NCBI RefSeq assembly: GCF_003112735.1
Contig: NZ_BFBR01000006.1
Location: 176,443-240,442, forward strand
DNA from: Candidatus Phycosocius bacilliformis
GTDB lineage: Bacteria > Pseudomonadota > Alphaproteobacteria > Caulobacterales > Aquidulcibacteraceae
Length of the DNA stretch: 64,000 bases
Direction: 5' to 3'
The position numbers were made by a program, and so were the translations under genes. Below are positions 8,579 to 18,076 of this stretch, piece after piece. Positions within the stretch are counted from its first letter, which is position 1. Each line of letters begins with the position of its first letter. The notes under the pieces are model-generated. The model saw only the letters and a list, made by a program, of their open reading frames with translations, searched no databases and was not told the DNA's origin.

Positions 8579-10623
8579 TCAAACAGATGCAGCACAAGAC
8601 GGGCGGCTTGCCCTCGTGGGCTGGTCAGAGTGGGATCTTGATCAACCAGAACGCGCGCGTCGCGTTGGGCAATAGCCAAGAGATCAGAATTCAAAGCCGC
8701 ATCAGCCAGTTTAAATGCTGGTAGACCTGATTGACGCAGCCCCAAAAGATCTCCGCCCCCGCGCAGCTTGAAATCCTCTTCCGCAATCGCAAACCCGTCT
8801 TCGGTCTCGCGCAATTTGGCAATGCGACGCGCACCCATCTCGCTTAAAGGATTGGCGTACAACAGCAGGCAATGGCCCGGCTTACCACCGCGTCCCACCC
8901 GACCGCGCAATTGATGCAATTGGGCCAGACCGAAGCGCTCGGCATGTTCGATCACCATAATGCTGGCTTCTGGCACATCAACGCCCACTTCTATTACCGT
9001 GGTAGCGACCAGGATTTTGGCAAGGCCCGTCCGGAAGTCATCCATCGCAGCATCCTTGTCCTTTGATGACATACGACCGTGGATCAAGCGCACGCTATCG
9101 CCAAACATGGCTTGCAAGTCTTCAAATCTGGCGCTGGCTGCCGATACATCCAGTTTGTCACTTTCCTCAACCAATGGGCAGACCCAGAAAACACGGTCAT
9201 CCTTCTCGATGGCGCGGGCCGTGGCCTCGGCCACTTCATCAAGCCGGTCGAGTGACATGGCCAATGTCTTGATCGGGGCGCGTCCTGGTGGCTTTTCGTC
9301 CAGCCGACTGACGTCAAGGTCACCATAGACCGCCATTGCCAGCGTGCGCGGGATGGGTGTGGCGCTCATGGCCAGCACATGGGGAGCATAGCCTTTGTCA
9401 ATCAGGCGACGACGGTCGGCCACGCCAAAACGGTGCTGTTCGTCGACCACAACCAACCCCAATTCATGGAAAGCGACGCCCTGCTGGAACAAGGCATGGG
9501 TGCCGCAGACCGCATGGATTTGGCCTGATGCCAAACCGTCGATCACCTCGCGCTTGGCGCTTGCTTTATCCTTGCCGGTCAAAACCGCCAGCCTGAGGCC
9601 CGCTTTCGCCATGAGGGGAGCAAGCCCTGCATAATGCTGACGCGCCAAGATTTCGGTCGGTGCCATCAAGGCAGATTGCAGCCCTGCCTCAGCGGCCCGT
9701 GCCATGGACCAGGCCGCCACAAGGGTCTTACCGGCCCCGACATCACCTTGCAGCAAGCGTAGCATCGGTGTGGCAGCGGCCATATCGGCCCCAATGTCAG
9801 CAAAAGCCCGGGCCTGCGCCCCCGTCGGCTGGTAGGGCAAAGCCTTCAGGAGTGCCTCGGTCAGGCGGCCTGTCCCGGCAATCGGCCGCCCGGGCGTGCG
9901 CCTGCGGGCAGCCCCGGACAAGTGCAAAGCGATCTGGCGCGCCAGCAGCTCATCATAGGCCAGCCTGCGTCGCGCTGGGGCCGTTGCCAGCACATCATCC
10001 TCATCTTGCGGGGCGTGCGCGCGCATCAAAGCGTGGCCAAAATCAAGCCACGCCTCACGCTCAACCAAAGCCGGATCGGCCCATTCAGGCAGACCCAAGG
10101 CTTTTTCAGCCGCCCCCGCACAAATGCGCGCCAATGTGCGGTGCGACAGGCCTGCTACGCTGCGATAGACCGGCTCAAATGGAATGGCGAGGTCGGGATC
10201 ATCTGGGTTCAAAATGCGCGAGGGGTGAATCATTTGCCGCTCGCCCCGCCGCTCGCTGATCTCGCCAGAGATCACCCGATGGGCACCTTCGGGCAGACGC
10301 TCAGTCAGATAGCGGGCATTGGGTTTGAAAAACAACAGGGTCAGAAAACCCGTCTCATCCGACACGTGAATGCGATAAGGCTTGCCCATCATGCCTGGTT
10401 GATGGCGCTCCACCACGACATTCAACGTGCACAAGCGGCCAAGCTCGGCCTCCGCGATCTGGGGCCGATAGCGCCGATCGACGATGCTTGTGGGCAAATG
10501 GAAGGCCAGATCGCGCACCAACTCGCCACCCGCAGCTTTGGCAGCCAATGGCGCAATCTTGGGGCCGACGCCAGTCAGCGTGGTCAGCGGTGCAAACAGG
10601 GCATTGAGGCGATCTGGGCGCAT
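8542..10623 (-). CDS. recG: ATP-dependent DNA helicase RecG
   Basis: A 693-residue superfamily-2 helicase that remodels stalled replication forks and branch-migrates Holliday junctions. An N-terminal wedge/OB region (residues 1 to about 250) precedes the helicase domains: Walker A GDVGAGKT near 290, DEQH box near 396, motif SATPIPRTLA, motif V/VI region with QLRGRVGRGG near 580, and the RecG C-terminal block. Length is normal. It is convergent with the ATP12 gene (37-bp overlap). The gene upstream, the thioesterase, ends 34 nt away on the same strand, so the two may be one transcript. Confidence 0.97.
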   Translation of the reverse strand: MRPDRLNALFAPLTTLTGVGPKIAPLAAKAAGGELVRDLAFHLPTSIVDRRYRPQIAEAELGRLCTLNVVVERHQPGMMGKPYRIHVSDETGFLTLLFFKPNARYLTERLPEGAHRVISGEISERRGERQMIHPSRILNPDDPDLAIPFEPVYRSVAGLSHRTLARICAGAAEKALGLPEWADPALVEREAWLDFGHALMRAHAPQDEDDVLATAPARRRLAYDELLARQIALHLSGAARRRTPGRPIAGTGRLTEALLKALPYQPTGAQARAFADIGADMAAATPMLRLLQGDVGAGKTLVAAWSMARAAEAGLQSALMAPTEILARQHYAGLAPLMAKAGLRLAVLTGKDKASAKREVIDGLASGQIHAVCGTHALFQQGVAFHELGLVVVDEQHRFGVADRRRLIDKGYAPHVLAMSATPIPRTLAMAVYGDLDVSRLDEKPPGRAPIKTLAMSLDRLDEVAEATARAIEKDDRVFWVCPLVEESDKLDVSAASARFEDLQAMFGDSVRLIHGRMSSKDKDAAMDDFRTGLAKILVATTVIEVGVDVPEASIMVIEHAERFGLAQLHQLRGRVGRGGKPGHCLLLYANPLSEMGARRIAKLRETEDGFAIAEEDFKLRGGGDLLGLRQSGLPAFKLADAALNSDLLAIAQRDARVLVDQDPTLTSPRGQAARLVLHLFDQADPEVFLGTG

Positions 10624-10657
10624 AATTGATGAGCTTAGCCGAGGCCGGACTGTGGCG

Positions 10658-11560
10658 TCACCCTTCTTTGCGGCCCTTCATGACCCGGATCAGACCTTCT
10701 TGGGCCACACTGGCAACCAGACGGCCATCGCGCGAAAAGATTTTGCCCCGGTTCATGCCGCGTCCCCGACCAGCCCATGGGCTGTCGGTGCAATAAAGCA
10801 GCCAGTCATCCGCGCGGAAATCATCATGAATCCAGACGGCATGATCAAGGCTTGCCGTCATCAATTCGCCGCGCATCCAGCTCAGACCGTGCGGACGGGC
10901 ACATGTACCCAGCAATTGCATATCCGATGCATAGGCCAGAACGGCGCGGTGCAATTGGGGATCATCCCCCAAGGGGGCCACCGCCCGAAACCACGAATTC
11001 TGCTGCGGTGGCAGCTTATCTGAGCGCAACCATGCCGCTGGATCCAAAGACCGGAACTCAATCGGGCGAGGGGTCAGAAAAAAGGAATGGAACTTTTCTG
11101 GAACCAGATGGAGGGTCTGTTGCCGCCACGCGGTCTCAGACGGCAGGCTATCAGGATCGGGCATGTCAGGCATCGTGTCCTGATGGCTTAACCCCGGCTC
11201 CATCTTATGGAAGGACGCGGCCATGTTAAGGATGGGCACGCCCTGTTGCTGGGCGATCACCCGGCGGGTTGAGAAACTACCCCCATCATAGTCGCGCACC
11301 ACGCGATAGACGACGGGAAAATCCTCATTGCCGGGGCGCATGAAATAGGCATGCAGCGAGTGGGGTACGCGGTCGACGTCGGTAGATTTGCTGGCTGCCA
11401 TCAAGGCTTGAGCGATCACCTGACCACCAAATACGCGTCCACGGCCACCCGGCTTACGCGCGCCGCGATAAAGATCAGTGTCAAGGGTTTCCACATCCAG
11501 AAGCGTGGTAAGGCCCTGGATCAAGCTTTCGGGGGAGAGGTCTTGTTCTGTCATGCCCAT
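10658..11560 (-). CDS. tesB: Acyl-CoA thioesterase II
   Basis: A 300-residue double hot-dog thioesterase that hydrolyses acyl-CoA to free acid and CoA. The N-terminal half has GRVFGGQVIAQAL and the C-terminal half holds the candidate catalytic Asp/Ser-Thr/Gln set: D in SLDHAVW (about 225), the T/S of YCTDSPWAG and Q in VAQEGLIR. Length agrees with E. coli TesB (about 286). ATG 11554 is an alternative start. Its 3' end lies 34 nt before recG. Confidence 0.93.
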   Translation of the reverse strand: MGMTEQDLSPESLIQGLTTLLDVETLDTDLYRGARKPGGRGRVFGGQVIAQALMAASKSTDVDRVPHSLHAYFMRPGNEDFPVVYRVVRDYDGGSFSTRRVIAQQQGVPILNMAASFHKMEPGLSHQDTMPDMPDPDSLPSETAWRQQTLHLVPEKFHSFFLTPRPIEFRSLDPAAWLRSDKLPPQQNSWFRAVAPLGDDPQLHRAVLAYASDMQLLGTCARPHGLSWMRGELMTASLDHAVWIHDDFRADDWLLYCTDSPWAGRGRGMNRGKIFSRDGRLVASVAQEGLIRVMKGRKEG

Positions 11561-11703
11561 CAGTTAGGACAAATGCGCGCGAGGGGGAAGTTCACAGGTG
11601 CAGGTGGTGGCGGTGACGGCTGCCGCTCACCTTGCCTCATCATCCTTCACAAACAAGCATCGCATGCTAGATGATTTGCATAAGGCATCCCGAGACAAAT
11701 CCA

Positions 11704-12057
11704 ATGCCCAAAGCCTCCCCCGCCTTTCAAGCGATGAAACGCGCGCTATTAAAACAGCTTTCGGCCATTCCCTTAGGCAAGGTCGTCACGCTTGATCAGA
11801 TGGCCTGTGCGATGAACATACCCGCGCGCCACATTGCCTATATGATCGCCCAATTATCGCCCGAGGAAAGAGGTTTGGTGCCGTGGCACCGGCTGGTGCC
11901 TACGGGCTGCACGTTTCCAGTTGAGAAAAAACAATCGCCACGACAAATCGAACAGATCAGGATGTTGGCGCAAGAAGGAATTAATGACCCTGCAGCGCAT
12001 GTGATCCCGCCACCATTTGACTATTCAACTGTCTTTTGGGCTGATGAGGGTTTGTAG
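11704..12057 (+). CDS. Alkyltransferase-like (ATL) DNA-damage-binding protein
   Basis: A 117-residue protein consisting of the DNA-binding domain of O6-alkylguanine-DNA alkyltransferases only. The active-site PCHR of true MGMT is replaced by PWHR (60-63), so the alkyl-accepting cysteine is missing and Trp61 stands in its place, the hallmark of ATL proteins. ATLs flip O6-alkylguanine into the empty pocket and recruit nucleotide-excision repair. The helix-turn-helix region precedes the PWHR, with LGKVVTLDQMA near 24-34. The start is the ATG at 11704 (MPKASPAF). The last 33 bp overlap the 3' end of rarA. uvrB is present at 58 kb. Confidence 0.9.
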   Translation: MPKASPAFQAMKRALLKQLSAIPLGKVVTLDQMACAMNIPARHIAYMIAQLSPEERGLVPWHRLVPTGCTFPVEKKQSPRQIEQIRMLAQEGINDPAAHVIPPPFDYSTVFWADEGL

Positions 12058-13344
12058 CCGCAGCGCGCGCCAAGCCGCCAGCTTGTCAATAATCCGCGCT
12101 TCAGCGCCAGTGTCAGTCGGCTGATAAAGGTCTTGCGGCCCGATGTGGTCGGGAAAGCCCGACAGCCCAGACACGCCACCGGCTGTATCAGGATCATAGA
12201 CATAGCCCGCGCCATAGCCCTGCTCTTTCATCAGGCGGGTTGGTGCATTGAGAAAGCGCGCTGGCGGGGGTTCTGAGCCGGTTTGGGCAGCCAAGGCTTG
12301 GGCTTTTTTAAAGGCGACATAAGCGGCATTGGATTTGGGTGCGCAGGCCAAATGCAACGTAGCTTGCGCCAAGGCCAATTCCCCTTCAGGAGCGCCTAAG
12401 AACTCAAAGGCGTCACGGGCGGCGACCGTCACCCGCAGTGCCGTGGGATCAGCAAGACCAATATCTTCGCTGGCCATGCGCACCAAGCGCCGGGCGATAA
12501 AAAGGGGGTCTTCGCCACCCTGCAGCATGCGCGCCAGCCAATAGAGCGCGGCATCAGGATCACTTGCCCGGACCGACTTATGCAGGGCAGAGATCAAATT
12601 ATAATGCTCATCCTTGTTCTTGTCATAGGCGGGGGCGCGGCGCTGCAAGAAGCGGCCCAAGGCTGTGGGGTCCAAAGGCTCTGCGGGCATTGCGGCAAAG
12701 ACTTCTTCCACCAATGACAGGAAATGACGGCCATCCCCATCGGCCATTGCCATCAATAGCTGGCGGGCATCGTCTGTCAGCGGGGCGGGTCTGCCATAAA
12801 AGGCTTCTGCGCGCGCCAGCAAAACTTCAAGGCCCGATCCATCTAATCGCTTCAGCACAAAGACGCGCGCACGCGATAACAGCGCGCCATTAATCTCGAA
12901 GCTGGGGTTTTCGGTCGTAGCCCCTACCAAAGTCACGGTGCCGGCCTCGACATAGGGCAGAAAGCCATCTTGTTGAGCGCGATTGAAGCGGTGGATCTCG
13001 TCAACAAACAATAATGTACTGCGTCCCATGGCGCGCAGCTGGGCGGCTGCCTCAAACGCCTTACGCAAATCAGCCACCCCCGAGAACACCGCAGAAATGG
13101 CGGCAAACTCCATGCCACAGGCATCGGCCAGCAGCCGGGCAAGACTGGTCTTACCGACACCAGGCGGCCCCCACAGGATCATGCTGGACAGCCGCTTCTG
13201 GCCAACCATACGGCCAATCGCACCATCATGGGCCAGAAGATGATCTTGCCCGACGATCTCGTCCAAACGGGTCGGCCGCAACACGTCAGCCAAAGGCCGG
13301 TTCAATTCCTCACCCAGACCTGAAGCCGCAAACAGATCGCTCAC
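12025..13344 (-). CDS. rarA: Replication-associated recombination protein RarA (MgsA)
   Basis: A 439-residue clamp-loader-like AAA+ ATPase acting at stalled forks. Visible are the N-terminal PLADVLRPTRLDEIVGQDHL, Walker A GPPGVGKT (59-66), Walker B LLFVDEIHRFN (near 112) and sensor 1 GATTENPSF, then the C-terminal tetramerisation domain. Its start overlaps the stop of the DegP-type gene upstream (ATGA), so the two are co-translated. The alphaproteobacterial order rplQ...degP-like-rarA is recognisable, with other genes between. Confidence 0.96.
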   Translation of the reverse strand: MSDLFAASGLGEELNRPLADVLRPTRLDEIVGQDHLLAHDGAIGRMVGQKRLSSMILWGPPGVGKTSLARLLADACGMEFAAISAVFSGVADLRKAFEAAAQLRAMGRSTLLFVDEIHRFNRAQQDGFLPYVEAGTVTLVGATTENPSFEINGALLSRARVFVLKRLDGSGLEVLLARAEAFYGRPAPLTDDARQLLMAMADGDGRHFLSLVEEVFAAMPAEPLDPTALGRFLQRRAPAYDKNKDEHYNLISALHKSVRASDPDAALYWLARMLQGGEDPLFIARRLVRMASEDIGLADPTALRVTVAARDAFEFLGAPEGELALAQATLHLACAPKSNAAYVAFKKAQALAAQTGSEPPPARFLNAPTRLMKEQGYGAGYVYDPDTAGGVSGLSGFPDHIGPQDLYQPTDTGAEARIIDKLAAWRALRLQTLISPKDS

Positions 13345-14813
13345 AAGAACAGAACCGCCGTGATCCGCCGGTCGCCGCGTTGGATCGTCACTTTACCTTG
13401 CTTGCCCCCTGAAAGCCGCCCTGCCAGATCTTGGGCGGAATTGATCGGGGAATCATCGGTTTCCAAAATGAGGTCGCCCGGGCGCAGGCCGGCACGGGCC
13501 CCTTCCCGACTGCCATCCACACCCACCACAATTGCCCCCCGCAGGAAGGGATCAATCCCCTGCTCTTCGGCAATGGCTGGCGTCAAGGTGGCCACACTGA
13601 CCCCATCAAAACTGTGTCGCCCCGCCAAAAGGCGCGGGGTCTGAGCATCGCCTGGTGGCGGGGACAATTTGCCCCGGCTGGTGCGAACCTGCCCCTGCCG
13701 TTGGAAGGTAAACTCAACCACTTCGCCAGGCTTGCGCGTCGCCGCCTGATAGCGCAGACCCGACTCATCGACGACCGCCACACCGGCAAAGGCCGTCACC
13801 ACATCCCCCCGACGCAGCCCAGCTTCGGCTCCTGCGGTTCCCGGATAAATATCGGTCACCAAAATGCCACCAGGCCGATCAAGGCCCAGCGAGCGGGCAA
13901 CCTCGGCATCAACATTCTGGCCCTTAATGCCCGTCCAAGCGCGAATGACCTTCCCGTCGGTGATCGCCCCATCAACCACACGCTTGACCATTTCAGCGGG
14001 AATGGCAAAGCCAACCCCCGCCGAATTGCCGGAGCGGGAGAAGATCGCAGTATTAACTCCCACCAAATCGCCATTCATATCAACAAGCGCACCGCCCGAA
14101 TTGCCCGGATTGATCGAGGCATCGGTTTGAATGAAGAAACTATAATCGGTAATGCCCACATCGGTGCGCGCAAGGGCAGAAATGATGCCGCCGGTCACGG
14201 TCTGTCCCACGCCGAACGGATTGCCGATGGCCAATACTTGATCACCCACTTGGGCGTTACTGGTATCGGCAAAGCGCAAAGCGGTCAGCCGCTCGCCCTT
14301 TGTGTCAATGCGCAACACAGCCAGATCCGTGCGCGGGTCGGTCAACACAATTTTGGCCGGAAACTCCCGCCGATCTCCCAGCACGACGACAAGCTCTGTC
14401 GCCCCTTCAACGACGTGGTTATTGGTGACAATCACCCCATCATCGCGCACCACCACGCCTGAGCCTTGGCTCTGGCTGGCCCGGTCGGGCATACGGAAGG
14501 CCCCGCCAAAGAAGTCTACTGCCACACGGCCTCGTTCAATCGACCGGGCATAAACATTGACCACCGCAGGCGATGAGCGGCGGACCACCGGGGCATAAGA
14601 TGAGATCGCATCAGCCTTGCTGGACGGCACGATCCGGGGCTGTACCGGGGTTGCCGCGGGGCCTTGGCTCGTGGAGGCTGGCTGCGTCCCGCTCTGCCCG
14701 GTAGCGATTTGGGCGACCAGTGGCACGCCACTGACCAAGCCTGCCCCCAGCACGGAAGCGGCAATCAATTTCAACATGCCGACGCGGCCTCCTTGGGATG
14801 GTTTGTCTGTCAT
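13341..14813 (-). CDS. DegP/DegQ-type periplasmic serine endoprotease
   Basis: A 490-residue Do-like protease. A hydrophobic N-terminal segment (about residues 14-34) serves as signal peptide or anchor. The chymotrypsin-like triad is H133 (TNNHVVEG), D163 (RTDLAVLR) and S239 (GNSGG). Two PDZ domains follow, the first after about residue 290 and the second from about 395, ending TAVLFL. It acts in envelope protein quality control. The ATG at 14813 is preferred to an upstream TTG. It overlaps rarA by 4 nt downstream. DegP, DegQ and DegS-like members cannot be separated by eye; two PDZ domains argue against DegS. Confidence 0.93.
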   Translation of the reverse strand: MTDKPSQGGRVGMLKLIAASVLGAGLVSGVPLVAQIATGQSGTQPASTSQGPAATPVQPRIVPSSKADAISSYAPVVRRSSPAVVNVYARSIERGRVAVDFFGGAFRMPDRASQSQGSGVVVRDDGVIVTNNHVVEGATELVVVLGDRREFPAKIVLTDPRTDLAVLRIDTKGERLTALRFADTSNAQVGDQVLAIGNPFGVGQTVTGGIISALARTDVGITDYSFFIQTDASINPGNSGGALVDMNGDLVGVNTAIFSRSGNSAGVGFAIPAEMVKRVVDGAITDGKVIRAWTGIKGQNVDAEVARSLGLDRPGGILVTDIYPGTAGAEAGLRRGDVVTAFAGVAVVDESGLRYQAATRKPGEVVEFTFQRQGQVRTSRGKLSPPPGDAQTPRLLAGRHSFDGVSVATLTPAIAEEQGIDPFLRGAIVVGVDGSREGARAGLRPGDLILETDDSPINSAQDLAGRLSGGKQGKVTIQRGDRRITAVLFL

Positions 14814-14894
14814 GGGCTTAATCAAGGTCTTTGTGCTACAATGCGCAAGTGGCCCAATTGTGACAAATCAGTCAGGCGATGCATGAGGGTTCGC

Positions 14895-15431
14895 TCAAAC
14901 AGCCTCGCAATAGGCCCCAGGCGGCAAATCCCCCACATGCCAGTCACCAATGCGCATGCGCACCAGCCGCAGGGTGGGATGGCCGATGGCTGCGGTCATG
15001 CGGCGCACTTGCCGATTGCGGCCCTCGCGGATCGTCAGGCTGATCCAGCTGTCAGGAATAGATTTGCGCGCACGAATGGGCGGATCGCGCGGCCACAGCC
15101 CCGGATCATCGAGACGGGCGACATTGGCAGGCCGGGTTAGCCCGTCGTTCAGCATCACCCCCTTGGCGAGGCTCGCCAGCGCCTCGTCTGACGGAATGCC
15201 TTCTACCTGCACGAAATAGGTCTTAGGCAGTTTGAATTGGGGGTCAGCGATCCTGGCCTGCAGCTTGCCGTCATCGGTCAGCACCAGCAGGCCTTCACTA
15301 TCGCGGTCTAATCGACCAGCGGGATAAACGCGCGGCACGTCCACAAAGTCAGCCAAAGTCTTGCGCCCCTCCCCACCCGAAAACTGGCACAAGACGTCAT
15401 AGGGTTTGTTGAACAGGATGAGGCGGGCCAT
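14895..15431 (-). CDS. rluE: RluE-type 23S rRNA pseudouridine synthase
   Basis: A 178-residue RsuA-family pseudouridine synthase without an N-terminal S4 domain, as in RluE. It begins directly with the catalytic-domain strand ARLILFNKPYDVLCQF; the motif GRLDRDSEG lies at 39-47 with D42 as the catalytic aspartate, and the family C-terminal block REGRNRQVRRMTAAIGHPTL is intact. RluE modifies U2457 of 23S rRNA in E. coli; the same target here is inference. It lies 81 nt upstream of the DegP-type gene on the same strand. Confidence 0.9.
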   Translation of the reverse strand: MARLILFNKPYDVLCQFSGGEGRKTLADFVDVPRVYPAGRLDRDSEGLLVLTDDGKLQARIADPQFKLPKTYFVQVEGIPSDEALASLAKGVMLNDGLTRPANVARLDDPGLWPRDPPIRARKSIPDSWISLTIREGRNRQVRRMTAAIGHPTLRLVRMRIGDWHVGDLPPGAYCEAV

Positions 15432-15509
15432 TGGGGGGTTATAGCGAGAAGAAGCCGAACAAAGAAAGGTTCAGCTGCCAAACTGGACATCCCGGGATCG
15501 ATGGACCAG

Positions 15510-16133
15510 CTAGGCCGGTCGGCCTAGGGCGACCCATTCACCCATCGCATTGATAAATTCGATGGTCGGATATGATGTGATATCCGCTTCTGACGAGCCT
15601 CGAGCAAGTTCGCGTTCAAAATACCATTGTTGAAACGAGGCATAATTCGCAATAATTCTTGCCGGTCCTTTCGGCGGCGCCCCGGCAGCATGCACCATCC
15701 AATTCCTTACCTGACTAACTGCCACGTCATAACGGCCTTCATGGGCCAAAACATCCCAGCCAGCAATGTCGGATAAGCACCTCTTTGTATCATATGTCGT
15801 CTGTTCGAGCACAAGGATTACTTTGGTCTTCATCGGGCCATTGCCATACAGGCGAGCGCCATAGTCCATGCCGAGCTCGAACGGCATATTCATTCTGCAA
15901 AACTCCTCTGGGTCACTGACTTTGCAGCGACTTAAATCATGAATGCCAAATCTTGATCCCAAAATGAGAGACGTAATTCGCTCCAACCTTGCTATCGAGT
16001 GATCTGCGGTTTCAGGCGCGATCCGGGGAAAGAAACCAAGGTCCACAACACAAAATGCAATCGCCTGCAGGACAGGAGAAAACGCTCGATCAAACGGACA
16101 ATTGATGAAAACAGATGTTTCAAAGGTTGGCAC
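15510..16133 (-). CDS. Uncharacterised protein with SxFINCPFD motif (possible nucleotide-binding, TIR-like fold)
   Basis: A 207-residue soluble protein of no firmly known function. It opens with a beta-strand motif SVFINCPFD (7-15), followed by a helix, DLGFFPRIA, the pattern SRFGIHDLSR (60-69) and NMPFELGMDYG (82-92), then KVILVLE. Proteins with these blocks look like alpha/beta Rossmann-like folds resembling TIR or nucleoside-processing domains and are often seen as singletons in variable genome regions; this assignment is my inference from pattern only. It starts 5 nt after the DUF2188 gene, so the pair is an operon. Base composition is less GC-rich than its neighbours. Confidence 0.6.
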   Translation of the reverse strand: MPTFETSVFINCPFDRAFSPVLQAIAFCVVDLGFFPRIAPETADHSIARLERITSLILGSRFGIHDLSRCKVSDPEEFCRMNMPFELGMDYGARLYGNGPMKTKVILVLEQTTYDTKRCLSDIAGWDVLAHEGRYDVAVSQVRNWMVHAAGAPPKGPARIIANYASFQQWYFERELARGSSEADITSYPTIEFINAMGEWVALGRPA

Positions 16134-16138
16134 AATGC

Positions 16139-16363
16139 TCAGCCCTTTGGAGGCATAGGATCCTTACCGTACGAGTTCCGCTCTCGGATCCGCCCGTCTT
16201 TGCCATGAATGTAAAGTTCTGACCGCGACGATTGGGCCTTTGCCCTGGCAACTTTAATGGCCTCGTCTTGGGTGTCATGTGTACTCGACGCCCGGGACGA
16301 CCCAGATCGAATGACACGCCATCCATTTTTGCCAGGTACGACATGCTGACTTTTCGTGGGCAT
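16139..16363 (-). CDS. DUF2188 family small protein
   Basis: A 74-residue protein matching the DUF2188 pattern: HVVPGKNGWRVIRSGSSRAS, then THDTQDEAIKVAR and a C-terminal IHGKDGRIRERNSYG with a final DPMPPKG. Family function is unknown; proteins of this type are small, soluble and widely exchanged. It lies 5 nt upstream of the SxFINCPFD gene on the same strand, and the terminator of the ribosomal cluster lies about 100 nt upstream. Confidence 0.85.
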   Translation of the reverse strand: MPTKSQHVVPGKNGWRVIRSGSSRASSTHDTQDEAIKVARAKAQSSRSELYIHGKDGRIRERNSYGKDPMPPKG

Positions 16364-16468
16364 CTGTTCACCTCATACCCAAGGTAACTCAATAAATGCG
16401 AATCGTCCAGCGACGAATGAGAGAAACGCGCCCTTGTCCCTGATGGAAGCACGCCCCAACCCAAAAAC

Positions 16469-16500
16469 AAAAAAGCCGCCCCAGACAGGGCGGCCTTTTA
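16469..16500 (-). terminator. Intrinsic terminator of the ribosomal protein cluster
   Basis: Inverted repeat GCCGCCC (16475-16481), 6-nt loop, GGGCGGC (16488-16494). Read on the minus strand it is followed by an uninterrupted T-rich run (TTTTTTG). It lies just beyond the rplQ stop codon, so it ends the long minus-strand transcript. The T-rich bases on the plus side (CTTTT) may make it bidirectional. Confidence 0.88.
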
Positions 16501-16521
16501 AATTGATAAAAGCGCTAAGGC

Positions 16522-16926
16522 TTATTCATCGCCAGCAACAGGGCCGGAATCTTGGCCCTTGGCGCTGATGTCGCGATCAACAAATTCGATCACGGCCACA
16601 GGCGCATTGTCGCCATGGCGGAAGCCGGCCTTCATGATACGCAGATATCCACCTGCGCGGCTGGCATAACGGGGGCCGATGACGTCAAACAACTTCTTGG
16701 TCTGGGTCTCATCACGCATGCGGGCCGCCACCAGACGACGCGATGCAAGATCGCCCTTCTTCGCCAAGGTCACGAGCCGCTCCAACACAGGGCGCAATTC
16801 CTTGGCCTTGGGCAGGGTCGTGACGATTTGCTCGTGCTTAACGAGGCTGGCAGCCATGTTGGCGAACATGGCAGTGCGGTGTTCATGAGTCCGGTTGAGC
16901 TTGCGGTGTCCGTGACCGTGGCGCAT
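16522..16926 (-). CDS. rplQ: 50S ribosomal protein L17
   Basis: A 134-residue L17, last gene of the alpha operon. It begins [17 protein letters not shown], typical of the family, and carries the [15 protein letters not shown] block. The C-terminus ends in an acidic tail (DSGPVAGDE). It lies 44 nt after rpoA and is followed by the cluster terminator. Confidence 0.98.
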   Translation of the reverse strand: MRHGHGHRKLNRTHEHRTAMFANMAASLVKHEQIVTTLPKAKELRPVLERLVTLAKKGDLASRRLVAARMRDETQTKKLFDVIGPRYASRAGGYLRIMKAGFRHGDNAPVAVIEFVDRDISAKGQDSGPVAGDE

Positions 16927-16970
16927 CTTTATCTCTCCATTGAGCGACGTCTCGCGACGTTGCGACGTGA

Positions 16971-17990
16971 TTACATTTGGTCTTCGAACTTCTTGGCGAG
17001 TTCGTCGATGTTTTCAGGGGGCCAATTGGGGGCTTCCATGCCCAAATGGAGACCCATTTGCGCGAGGACTTCCTTGATTTCGTTCAAGGACTTGCGACCA
17101 AAGTTTGGCGTGCGCAACATTTCTGCTTCGGTCTTCTGGATCAGATCGCCGATATAGATGATGTTGTCGTTCTTCAAGCAGTTTGCCGAACGCACTGACA
17201 ATTCCAGCTCTTCCACGCGCTTCAGCAAAGCGGGGTTGAATGGCAATTCTGGGCGGGTTTCTTCAACCTTCTTGGTCTTGGCTTCTTCGAAATTGATGAA
17301 GACATCCAATTGATCCTGAATGATGCGCGCAGCATATGCGATGGCATCTTCAGGCGTCATGGCACCATTGGTTTCAACTTCCATCACCAGACGGTCATAG
17401 TCGAGCACTTGGCCTTCGCGGGTGTTTTCCACCTTATAGGCCACCCGCTTGACCGGGCTGTAGAGCGCGTCAACCGCGATCAGGCCGATGGGGGCATCTT
17501 CCGGACGGTTGGCATCGGCAGTGACATAGCCCTTGCCGTTTTCGACGGTGAATTCCATGCGGATTTCAGCGCCATCATCGAGCGTGCAGAGCACTTGCTC
17601 TGGGTTCAGGATTTCGATGTCGCTGCCGGCTTGGATCTCACCAGCCGTCACTTCGCCGGGGCCTTGTGCGCGCAGGGTCATGCGCTTGGGGCCATCAGCA
17701 TGCATGACCAGCGCCACGCCTTTGATGTTCAACACGATGTCGGTCACGTCTTCACGCACACCTGCAATCGAGGAGAACTCATGCACCACACCATCGATCT
17801 GCACCGAGGTGATGGCCGAACCGCGCAGCGAGGACAAAAGCACACGACGCAGCGCATTGCCGAGCGTCATGCCGAAGCCGCGCTCCAAAGGCTCAGCAAT
17901 CAGCTTTGCCTTGCGCGCTGGATCAAACCCATGCTCAATGACCGTCTTGTCTGGGCGGATCAACAGCTTCCAATTTTTTTCGAGCACCAT
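16971..17990 (-). CDS. rpoA: RNA polymerase alpha subunit
   Basis: A 339-residue RpoA that dimerises to nucleate RNA polymerase assembly. The N-terminal domain carries the assembly signature [19 protein letters not shown] (about residues 32-50); the C-terminal domain with helix-hairpin-helix (about 250-335, including [14 protein letters not shown] and [11 protein letters not shown]) binds UP elements and activators. Length and order between rpsK and rplQ are the usual ones. Confidence 0.98.
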   Translation of the reverse strand: MVLEKNWKLLIRPDKTVIEHGFDPARKAKLIAEPLERGFGMTLGNALRRVLLSSLRGSAITSVQIDGVVHEFSSIAGVREDVTDIVLNIKGVALVMHADGPKRMTLRAQGPGEVTAGEIQAGSDIEILNPEQVLCTLDDGAEIRMEFTVENGKGYVTADANRPEDAPIGLIAVDALYSPVKRVAYKVENTREGQVLDYDRLVMEVETNGAMTPEDAIAYAARIIQDQLDVFINFEEAKTKKVEETRPELPFNPALLKRVEELELSVRSANCLKNDNIIYIGDLIQKTEAEMLRTPNFGRKSLNEIKEVLAQMGLHLGMEAPNWPPENIDELAKKFEDQM

Positions 17991-18076
17991 GTAATCCTCT
18001 ATCGTTTCGGAGGGCGAACTGGGTTCGCCAAATACTTACCAACCCGAAGCGAGCCTTTGGCCCGCTGGTGCCGCGA

